From positions 121,000,556-121,064,555 of the forward strand of contig JBCFYV010000012.1 of NCBI GenBank assembly GCA_039000515.1: a stretch of DNA of 64,000 nucleotides. The letters are read 5' to 3'. The stretch is from Timema cristinae. Its lineage: Eukaryota > Arthropoda > Insecta > Phasmatodea > Timematidae. The notes under the pieces were generated by a model. That model saw only the letters and a program-made list of their open reading frames with translations. It did not search any database and had not been told where the DNA came from. This document shows positions 46,580 through 58,300 of this stretch, in pieces. Both the position numbers and the translations under genes were made by a program. The stretch's first letter is position 1, and every line of letters starts with the position of its first letter.

Positions 46580-49300
46580 ATAACACAGCAATGCATGCAT
46601 ATTTTATTTGTTTAAAACACGCTTTTTAACTAGAGTGCATGATAAAGGACAAATTGTACCCACCCTTTAGTTAAGTGCACCACAAGGGGTGCATCAATAC
46701 ATTCGATAGAGAATTCAGATAGAATAAAAATTATTTGCACCCTTTAACTCAAGGTGAATGCAATTTCCAACTGCATTTGGCTAGGGCCCTTGGATAGACT
46801 AGATTCAGACAAAACCTATGATATATTTTCACCCATTCAGTTCATATTTGACCAGCCAGCCATTCCGTATAAAAAATGAGCCTATGTATTTAATTTCTTA
46901 CTTTATAGAAAAAACCTTGGATATTAATTTTTAGTTAGGCAAAAGACAATATTTTACTGCTCTTTAAAAAAAATATTTTTGTGTCAAGAAATGCTATGGT
47001 GTACAAGACACTAGTTTTACTGTTTTTATTTTGTTGATGACACTGACACTTCCTCGTTTTTTGGGTACACAGTTTTTAAAGTCAGTCAAGTGAATATACA
47101 TAATTGAATTTGCAAAATCCGCAGAGATATTATTTTCAAGCATGTCAATTTCAGATTAATAGAGATGATAATGAGCATATATATCTCAGTCTAACAGAGG
47201 TTTAGCTATTAATGCAAAGTTTTTTTAAGTATGTAGAAATAAATAGGCATAATATAGACATACCTAGTAGGTACATATTGCTTAAAATTAAAATATATTG
47301 ACAGAAACCAGTATCAATAAGTAAAATCTGTCTCTCACTGAAATTTTAGGATTCATTTAATGTCCTACTGTGACAAGGGTAAGCCATTTCATTGGGGGGG
47401 GTGTATTCCTTGATAGAGGGGCCATTTAAAGAGTAAGATACTGTAATTTAACTAGTGTAGTTAACTTTAGATCACTGTTAAAAGTGTTAACTAGATGAAA
47501 TACCAAGTGCGCACTGGGGCCATGATCAAGTCACCATTTTTACATGGTGTGCTTGTTGAGTAGCAAGTTGGTGCGCTCATTTGCAATTATCAGTGATTAC
47601 ATATTGCACCCAATAAACTCCCAGTTTACACATTTGTGAAAAAAATATTACAAATGTCTGAAAGATGAGTTCGACCAAACTAAAAAAAAAAAGCTTTTTA
47701 TTTATTTTATGGTTGTGCTGGACAATTTTAAAATAAGTATACTCGCTAAAATTTGTTTTTTATCACAGAACATTTTGGAGTACAAGGAAATTAGTATTTT
47801 TCACCATTACATTTCATGACAAAGGTTCCGTCAATGGGGCCAATTGTAGGGACAGTCAAGATAAAAGTTTGGAATGAAGTGAGGTCCAGGTGTACGATTG
47901 TAAATAATGTAAAGCAATTTTTTGATTGGGCATTTAAAGTTGTTCATGGAGTGATAATATTATGTGTAATGAGTGTAGATGTATTAGTGGACAAAGAATT
48001 GTTAACAAATAGATGAGAACAATAAACGTTATAACAGGATTACAATCAAAGCAGATAAAAACTGTCTCCTTGTTGGCCGTACTTTCAAATCCAATATGCA
48101 AAAATGTTGTGTCTTAGGACAAAATACTAAGACCTTTCACTATGAAGATATCTGGACAGACTCGTCTGATGAAGAAATTGTTGAAGTTAAAGAGAAAGAG
48201 GAAAAGAAATATTTACCTCAAAACTCTGCTACAACAAGCAGTGCAGATTTGAGAATAGGAAAATATGTTTTCGTACAGTTTTCAGGAAATAAGGATAACT
48301 TGTATTAATATGTTGGTATTTGACAAAATGAACCTAAAGAGGATGAAGAAATTAAAATTATGTTTTAAAATAAGTGTCATGGCAAACGTTTATTTAAAAT
48401 GAATGAAAAAGTTGTTTCCTTTGTCTCTGTAAAAACTTACCTACATTATAGTTAGTGTTATTTAATCATTTTAACTGTGGTTACATATGATTTATTAATG
48501 GAATATATATATTTTTAATAGGACTCCTTTTATACAAGATAAAAACTTTCCATAAAAACTTCTAGTTCTTATTGTAGATGTAGGTCAAAAATGTTATATT
48601 TGCACTGTGTCATACCCGTAACAATTACTGTCACACCCATAACAGAAAATAACAACTTTTAACTAAAACTATTTATGTTGTAATATCAAGAGAAAGTTAG
48701 TTTAATACAAATCACAGAAAAATTGAAAAAAAAAAAACCAAACACACTTGCAGGATGTACTAAAATTTGTCACACCCGTAACAAACATTAAAAGTATTTA
48801 ATGTAAGGTTTAAATATCTAATTTTGTAGTTCCAAAAGGGAAATATTAAAGAGAAAAATTTGATATTTACACTGCAAATAAACTATTTATAATAAATTTG
48901 TATTTTAGATATTTTAAAAGGGGTGTTTGCTAGAAAATATTGTACAAATGTCACACCCGTAACTGCGGAATGACTGCAATCATACGTTATTCTTAGACTC
49001 TCTCTCCACATTTAACATGGGAATATATGTTCGTTCCACCAAGGGATGAACATAATTGATTACTCTGTTGACAAGCTACGTCACTGTAAATAACTCATTT
49101 CCAATCAAAGTTATCCACGGAAAAAAAAAGCATCCCGGCTAAATATCTTGTTTTTTTACATTGATGCACATATACTAAAGATCTATTGGTTCTGTTTGAT
49201 AGGCCTATGTTTAGTTTAAAAACTACAGAGATACCATTTGTTTTGTTCCAGGTGTAAGAATTTGTTGTTTTGACACTATGGTGGTTATGAAACGCTAAGG
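46580..49300. other. Region between arrestin and STIL-like genes
   Basis: AT-rich. Contains the decayed coding-like segment at 47816-48308 and four copies of TGTCACACCCGTAAC-like text at 48608-48965. No other supported feature. Confidence 0.45.
47816..48310 (+). pseudogene. Decayed coding-like segment, possibly transposon-derived
   Basis: Two short frames in different phases. The second, 48096-48308, encodes an acidic stretch (DSSDEEIVEVKEKEEKKYLP) followed by RIGKYVFVQFSGNKDNLYY. The pattern of acidic linker plus a small KYVFVQF-type beta module occurs in some insect repeat-associated proteins (recollection, not verified). A stop codon directly follows Tyr and further similar text continues (YVGI, EPKEDEEIKIMF), suggesting decay or a sequence error. 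Confidence 0.3.
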
Positions 49301-49303
49301 ACG

Positions 49304-49345
49304 ATGCAACCTCGAAAACCCCCTCAGCCAACTCCCTTTATTAAA
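49304..49345 (+). CDS. STIL: STIL-like exon 1 with PRxxPxP motif
   Basis: Fourteen codons, MQPRKPPQPTPFIK, end at donor GTAAGT; phase 0 fits the next exon. An in-frame TGA at 49271 argues that translation starts at this ATG (or at a further 5' exon joined at the acceptor TTGTTCCAG near 49252). It is too short to be found by length; the motif and phase are the evidence. Confidence 0.6.
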
Positions 49346-52300
49346 GTAAGTGGACACCAATACAGCCCGATGGATCGTTTGTTCATATGTGTGGCTATGG
49401 GCATGTCTTATCCAACCTAACGGAATATAAATGAGCCAAGGCACGTAATTCCAGGATCACAATCAACTTATGGTTCACATACCACAACACAATTTGAAGG
49501 TTCTTGTGTTGCCTAACATAATGTTGACATGGTGCCAACTTAACAAGTAGTATCCTTGGGGAGAACGTTAACGTTACGTTGTGTATACCATGTTTTACTG
49601 CCAACTAATCATGTTGTGAACAAAACCTCAGTATAGATCATATAGAATAGATTTTCTTTGTTTTATTATAATATAGGCCTATATATTTTATCATTACTAT
49701 TATTACGCTTAAGAAAATGGAGACTCAAAAAGTTTTATTATTTATAAAGTTTCAAACTTTGTAGAGCCATACAGTTTTATGCATATAACCTGAACGGGTA
49801 TTAAGACGCGGTGCTAATAATCAATATACAGTTTTAACACAGCTCAACAAAATCACACAGGATCATAAATATTTATGAACTTGCCATCATGATCTGCAGC
49901 TCATAAGCTAATGCTCATGTCAACATCTAATGATGTCACCAAAATAATATCAACTTTGGCCTCATTCCCTTGGAATAGGGAGTTTTAAGTTTAGTTGGTA
50001 GCGTGTCTTCCTACTGAGCAAAGGGTCCCGGTTTCAATTCCCGGTGTGGGTGAACAAAGTCTGTTGAAATGTGATGAATTAACGGCCGGGGGTTAAGTGT
50101 TTTATCTGTTATAGATTCATATTAGTAGTTTTATAAGTCATGTGTTGATCTAATCAGTCATTTCAGAAAGTTCAAATTAAATACTTCATAAAAAAATACA
50201 TACATTTACATACACACTAGGACTGAATTGCCATCATTCACTGATTTACTACTGATTATTTACTTTTCTCAATTGTTTTCAGCCATCAGCAAAGCCATTG
50301 GTCCCTGAAGTGTCTCTTATTTTTGACGATGGTCAACAGCGTAATAAATCTGGGTACTCCCCACTAAATACTGGCAGCGCCAGAAGGTCGTCCCCACAAC
50401 AGGCTGTGATAGATACCAGGCTGCCAAACATTAACAAACACGCAAGGCAAGAAGATCAGAATCAACACTATGAACCTCCTAACACAGACAACCAAGAACT
50501 CGAAGGTGAAACTAGGGGTGCCCCCACATATCCGGCGCAACCTAGCAATGATGCCGAGACTTATCAAGCCTGGAGGCAGAAGAACAAATTATTCTGGGAC
50601 AATGATCGCATTAACAAACCTCCATCCGCCAATTTAAAGAAAAGTGCGACAGTCGCTCATAATCAAGGTAAAAACGATCCTAACCAGATCAGAGCCAGCC
50701 AGTTGTCTGGTCCTGAAAATATACACGACACCAATAGGCCTGTTTGTTACAACACCCAGCCTAGCATGTCTGAAGACTCGCTAAGTGATTCACCAGACGA
50801 CGACTCAAACTGCGAGACAAGTCGAGACTTTGACACTGGCTACTCACAGGTTTCTATGGAGAATTACGCGGTGACCGCAAACAAATACATGCCCTTTGTT
50901 GAGAATAGCTTGAAGGGTTTATATTCTCAGCAAGTCCATGAGAAGAGGAATAGTCCCAGACTTATTTCAGATCAAGGTGGGTGTCATGCAGGGAAAGAAA
51001 TACATCTCATTCACTTCCGGTAAACGGCCAAACAACAGATTCCCGAGAAAATAAAAGTTTGAATCATTGTCTCCCACTAAAAAATCTGACTGAAAGTAGA
51101 AATCACATTGAAAATCTAGCAGTAGATGTGGCTTCGTACCAAGAACAAAGAAGGCTTCCGAAACAGCAGAGCACCTCGGATCGTGGTTATTCTATGCCTG
51201 GTAGTGGTTTACAACAACATTATCAACAACAGCATTACCCGCCGCAGCAACATCTTAAATATTCAACTAGAGAATATGAAGCAAGTAATGATTGGGAGGC
51301 TGAGAGGAAGAATTTACAGCCTCTCCCTCGGAAATCATCGCCACAAAGACTAATTATAAATAACACTCTTGAAGGGCTTCCTATACATCAGTACTACCAA
51401 CCAGCCCAAATAAGAACTAATGAAAGAAACAAACCTTTGCCAAGTCTTCAAAAACCATTTATTTCACAACCAAATGAAAAGCTAGAAATCATTCCTCCAG
51501 CAAATGATGTCTACGAGTCAAACTCTCGACAGCAACAGCAGTCCTACCATCCCGAAAGATACTCGCGGACAAACGATAACCAGGAAATGGGGATTTTGGG
51601 ACCTTCATTCCAAGATCCAAACCTGAGACCCCAACAGTCTCTTAAAAACAGAGCTAAAATAAACTCGGAAAACATAAATTTGGCAAAAAGACCGGCAACG
51701 AATCATGTAACAAACAGAGAACAAAGGCTTGTGAATTCACCTATACAAAATAGCGAGCATCAACGTATGTTTGAAAGTAGACATATAAAGAGCCCATCTT
51801 CACGAGAGCAAGGGTATGTCCCAGCTCTGGAGACAAAGACTCATATGGATCACACCCTTCCTCTGGCTGTTTCCAGGATACATTCTGGTTATAACGAATA
51901 CCACAACACCACTAAATACACCAAGAGTGGCCACCCTGTTACGCCATTCAGCGACGAAATGTTTGAGAGGGGCAGTGACGCTCACTATCAACAACAAACC
52001 TGCAGACCTTCAAACGGTAACACAGATATATGCATGTGTGTTGAATATAATCACTCGAGGAGTCATACCAACACAAAGAGACATGTGAACAGATTTGAAA
52101 CTCACAACGCCTTTGAGAAGCTCGGTTCTTTTGTCCCTGATAAGGAATATCCTCCACAGCCGAATTTCCGTGACAGGTTCGTGGAGTGTAATCCGATGAG
52201 AGATGTTGTACCTAGGAATCGAGGAGACTTGTGTGACTGCGATCATGCCAGGAGGGACTGTGTCAGCACTAGCGCTATATCCAGCCTCCACGAGATCATC

Positions 52301-55300
52301 CAGCTTCAGAGCCGCCAGTTGCAGGCCCTGCAGAGTCAGGTGGGGAGTTGGTGGCCTTGCAAGGGATACGAGCAGGAGATTGTGGGAACAACAGCACTCC
52401 TGGTGCCCCCTTCTTGCGACTGGTGAACGTAGGGACACAAACATACCCTGAAGGGCAGAGCGTGTCTGTAGGTGTCAACACTTCGTTCACCGAGACACAA
52501 GCCCAGGGGCACTCACTCAAGAAGATGAGCCAGAGGATCATGGGTTGGCGGCTAGAGGTGTTGCCGTGGATAGAAATTTGAGGTAGGTCTAATAATTTAT
52601 TTTTATAAGCCTTTGCTGATAACTAGAGGCAAGTAAAGATCACATTAATGATAAAAGTTAATTGTTTTGTTAGTGGAATTTTCAATAAATGTTTTTTAAA
52701 TTCTAATGTTAGGTAAATAAAGGATGCTAAATTTAAAATATTATACTATGTGAAAATGTTTATCCACAAAATATAACTTTTAATGATAAGTTTACAAATC
52801 TTGTGTTCTGGGCATTAATCCTTACTAACTGAATAAAATACCCCCATTGCATTTAATAGAGATTGAAACCCCTCAGCTCACTCAGTATGGGAATTTACTA
52901 GACCACCACAGTTTTTAGTGTATTGTGGGTCTTGTCTCCAATTGAAGTGCCCGGGAGCTCTGCCCCAGACCCATGTTTAACTCTGATGAATCCAGGTATC
53001 GGCCACAACAGTGTTCCCACAACTCAGCCGCCCCTTGTCAGCAGTGCCACCACCAGCAGCGACGCGCGCATGTTAACGAGTCACTGACTCTGCAAGGTAC
53101 AGACCTGCCAACTGTCCCAGAGCTGGACCCCAGCCCTGTGGGGTCGATCCATGTCGACATGGCGGAGTACAGGGACTCTTCCGACGATGATGCAGATACG
53201 TGAGTCAAAGATACACTAATTTAATATTCACTCTAAGTTATTTTATACTGCACATATAATTAAATTAAGTCAATCTTTTTTTTTTTTTACCAATTCAACA
53301 ATATTCTCCAGAGAACAGGTTCTTAAACTTTTTTTTATTCGTTACTCCTTTTCATTTGACAAAATTATTAGTGACCCCAGGCAGTAATGGTTAAGTTTGG
53401 TTTGATTAAGTTATTTTTATATACTCTAGTGTCAGTTTTTTAGCAGTTTTGGAACAAATGAAAAATAGAAATAATAAACATGTTTATACCAAAAAATGCA
53501 TTCATGCAGTTATATTTAAAATGTTATCAACTAACATATATATTAGAATTGGAGAAAAGGGATTATTGTGTCCATATATAAAAAAGGGAGAAAATCAAAA
53601 TGTTAAAATTACAAGGGTTATTGTGTTGCTGTTCTACTGCCTGAAAATTATGAAAAAGAAAAACCAAAATGACCACCAAAAGCTAAACGAAGAATAGAGG
53701 AAACAGCAAAGGAAGAACAATGCATTTTTCAACAAGGAAGCTTTTTCCTGAGACACTTGACTGAGAAAAGATGGTGGTGTGAAGGGAGTAGATTCTTAGG
53801 CACCAAAATTGTTTAAAATAGCCATTAAAAATATGGGATTTAGGCGCCAAAATATGGGATTAATGAAAAACAAGCACACAATAAGCAATGTAAAATTGAT
53901 TCTACTATACTATACTAACTATGCTAATGTGTTAGGGCTTAGTAAAGTTGAATATAGAGTAAGTGTACCTGTATTTGTGTGGAGGGGGAGCGGAAAAGTA
54001 TTTAATAAAAAAAACACCTCAAATACACCTGACCAAGATTCGAACCTCAATCTCCCCTCCAGTCTAGTGTGAGAGTAGTGCGTTAGACCACGGGCCCACC
54101 AAAGATGATCGTTGCTGTTAATCGCTGGATGATTATCTAAATTGTCGGTGAACAGGTAAAATATGTTTTATAAATTGAAAAACTTAGTTCTACTTCACAC
54201 AACATCAAGGAACAAAATTTCATATATTTTATCCTCTCCAACTTTTCTCCTGCAAGGCATTGTTTCCTCCTAAGATGGCTGCCATTGCCTCCAATGTCCT
54301 CCACCTGACTTACACTCATGCAATCTTTTTAAGGTCATTCAACAATGAGGATTACTAAGATATGTTTGATTCTATAACATCTCAGCAGGGAGTTTAACAT
54401 AGGTGGGGTTGGAGTGAGGGGAGAGTTATCTTGGGAAAAGATAGCAAGTAGCAATGTCTCAGTCTAGTCCAGCAACACAGACCAGGGAAGGAAACTATAG
54501 CAAGTAGCAATGTCTCAGTCTAGTCCAGCAACACAGACCAGGGAAGGAAACTATAGCAAGTAGTAATGTCTCAGTCTAGTCCAGCAACACAGACCAGGGA
54601 AGGAAACTATAGCAAGTAGCAATGTCTCAGTCTAGTCCAGCAACACAGACCAGGGAAGGAAACTATAGCAAGTAGCAATGTCTCAGTCTAGTCCAGCAAC
54701 ACAGACCAGGTAAGGAAACTATAGCAAGTAGTAATGTCTCAGTCTAGTCCAGCAACACAGACCAGGGAAGGAAACTATAGCAAGTAGCAATGCCTCAGTC
54801 TAGTCCAGCAACACAGATCAGATAAGGAAGCCGGCGTCCTCTTTATCTGGGTTTGTCATTAGTTGTCATTAGATTATCTGACCCTGTTCCTCGGCCTGGC
54901 ATATTATGTTCAGCAAGTCGGTGTTGTCAAAAAACAAGAAATTTCATTAAATAGAAATTTGAAATAATCACGTATTCACACTGATTGATTTGTACAAATC
55001 GATTATATTAACAGATAGATTTAGGTAAAAAAGACAAATTAATTTTAAATAATTACACTGTGTACTACAAATTGAGATAAAATCAAATTATTGGATTATA
55101 AGAAGATAGTATCTAAATACGATTAACAATAATTAAATTTTACACTGCTTATACATTAAAAATTATTTTTATCTAACATATTATAAATATTTAATTGTGT
55201 CCACCTCATATGAATTTCTAGTTAAACTAAGTATCATCCCCAGACATTTAACTACTTTACCTTAACTATGTTACATTTAAAGTATAACATCGTGAGTTTG

Positions 55301-58300
55301 ACAACTTATAACTGTAATGATTTGAAATTACAGAATCAATTTTTATAGCTTTTGACCATACACTTGTTAAAATTGAGCAATAAATTCTTATGATAAAGGA
55401 AAAGAAAAGACAAATAGGAAAAATACGTTCCATTGTTCATGTTTCTGCTGTATGTGTGATAATGGGTACAAAGTACGCCCTGTACAACACTTACTTACAC
55501 TTCAAGGGCACTTTTCTTCTCCATAGCAGGTCTCTACACACCTATAGAACAACTCTCTACAGCAGGTCTCTTACACACCTATAGAACAACTCTACATAGC
55601 AGGTCTCTTACACACCTATAGAACAACTCTACATAGCAGGTCTCTTACACACCTATAGAACAACTCTACATAGCAGGTCTCTTACACACCTATAGAACAA
55701 CTCTACATAGCAAGTCTCTTACACACCTATATAACAACTCTACATAGCAGGTCTCTTACACACCTATAGAACAACTCTACATAGCAGGTCTCTTACACAC
55801 CTATAGAACAACTCTACATAGCAGGTCTCTTACACACCTATAGAACAACTCTACATAGCAGGTCTCTTACACACCTATATAACAACTCTACATAGCAGGT
55901 CTCTTACACACCTATAGAACAACTCTACATAGCAGGTCTCTTACACACCTATATAACAACTCTACATAGCAGGTCTCTTACACACCTATAGAACAACTCT
56001 ACATAGCAGGTCTCTTACACACCTATAGAACAACTCTCCATAGCAGGTATCTTACACACCTATATAACAACTCTACATAGCAGGTCTCTTACACACCTAT
56101 AGAACAACTCTACATAGCAGGTCTCTTACACACCTATAGAACAACTCTACATAGCAGGTCTCTTACACAACTATAGAACAACTCTCCATAGCAGGTCTCT
56201 TACACACCAATAGAACAACTCTCCATAGCAGGTTCTTACACACCTATAGAACAACTCTCCATAGCAGGTCTCTTACACACCAATAGAACAACTCCATAGC
56301 AGGTCTCTTACACACCTATAGAGCAACTCTCCATAGCAGGTATCTTACACACCTATATAACAACTCTACATAGCAGGTCTCTTACACACCTATAGAACAA
56401 CTCTACATAACAGGTCTCTTACACACCTATAGAACAACTCTACATAGCAGGTCTCTTACACACCTATAGAACAACTCTACACAGCAGGTCTCTTACACAC
56501 CTATAGAACAACTCTACATAGCAGGTCTCTTACACACCTATAGAACAACTCTCCATAGCAGGTATCTTACACACCTATATAACAACTCTACATAGCAGGT
56601 CTCTTACACACTTATATTACAACTCTACATAGCAGGTCTCTTACACACCTATAGAACAACTCTACATAGCAGGTCTCTTACACACCTATATAACAACTTT
56701 CCATAGCAGGTCTCTTACACACCTATAGAACAACTCTCCATAGCAGGTCTCTTACACACCTATAGAACAACTCTCCATAGCAGGTCTCTTACACACCTAT
56801 AGAACAACTCGACATAGCAGGTCTCTTACACACCTATAGAACAACTCTTCATAGCAGGTCTCTTACACACCTATAGAACAACTCTCCATAGCAGGTCTCT
56901 TACACACCTATAGAACAACCCTCCGTAGCAGGTCTCTTACACACCAATAGAACAACTCTCCATAGCAGGTCTCTTACACACCTATAGAACAACTCTCCAC
57001 AGCAGGTCTCTTACACACCTATAGAACAACTCTCCACAGCAGGTCTCTTACACACCTATAGAACAACTCTCCATAGCAGGTCTCTTACACACCTATAGAA
57101 CAACTCTCCATAGCAGGTCTCTTACACACCTATAGAACAACTCTCCATAGCAGGTCTCTTACACACCTATAGAACAACTCTCCATAGCAGGTATCTTACA
57201 CACCTATAGAACAACCCTCCGTAGCAGGTCTCTTACACACCAATAGAACAACTCTACATAGCAGGTCTCTTACACACCTATAGAACAACTCTCCCTGCTT
57301 CTCTGCTCATTTCAATCACACTTCCAAGATACTTTATGCTCTTTACCACTCTCAAATCTACAACATTCAGCTTAAAGCAAGGTTTCCACTGGGTCACGAA
57401 AGTAACTAAAATCATGGAAAAACTACTTATTGCAAAATAGGTCACAAAGGCCTTGAGAAGTCACAAATTTTCAATATTTAGGCCATAAAGTCACACAAAT
57501 ATTTTTGTTTTAATTTCCCCCGCATCGTAACAATGCAAACACGACGAACGTTGAGCCACCCACTACCCATGAAGCCTTACGCTTCCTGATTGTTTTTACT
57601 GTGATACCAAGGTCAAAATTAATGTTCGCCATCTAGTTAATGTTTAATGTTGCGTGTGAGTGCATTATATAATGTTTAACTGTATACCGAAGGACTTTTT
57701 AGTCAAAAAAAGGTTACCAAAAAGTCACTAATTTTTGTTTCTCCAGCTCAGTTGACATCCTGTGTGGTTTTATTTGGCCTTATCTTCTTCCTTGTGATCA
57801 CTGTCCCTTAATCTCTTCCTTGTGATCACTGTCCCTTAATCTCTTCCTTGTGATCACTGTCCCTTAATCTCTTCCTTGTGATCACTGTCCCTTAATCTCT
57901 TCCTTGTAATCACTGTCCCTTATTTCGTCCTTGTCATCACTCACTGTCCCTTATCCTCTTCCTTGCCATCACTGTCCTTTATCCTCGTCATTGTGATCAC
58001 TGTCCTTATCCTCTTCCTTGTGATCACTGTCCCTTAATCTCTTCCTTGTAATCACTGTCCCTTATCCTCTTCCTTGCCATCACTGTCCTTTATCCTCGTC
58101 ATTGTGATCACTGTCCCTTAATCTCTTCCTTGTAATCACTGTCCCTTATTTCGTCCTTGTCATCACTCACTGTCCCTTATCCTCTTCCTTGCCATCACTC
58201 ACTGTCCCTTATCCTCGTCATTGTGATCACTGTCCCTTATCCTCTTCCTTGTGATCACTGTCCCTTAATCTCTTCCTTGTAATCACTGTCCCTTATCCTC

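Noticed and set aside
37619..50110. tRNA genes at B-box sequences
   Set aside because: Heads at 37619, 39446, 42110 and 49985 keep A/B boxes but lack consistent acceptor and anticodon stems and continue into SINE bodies.
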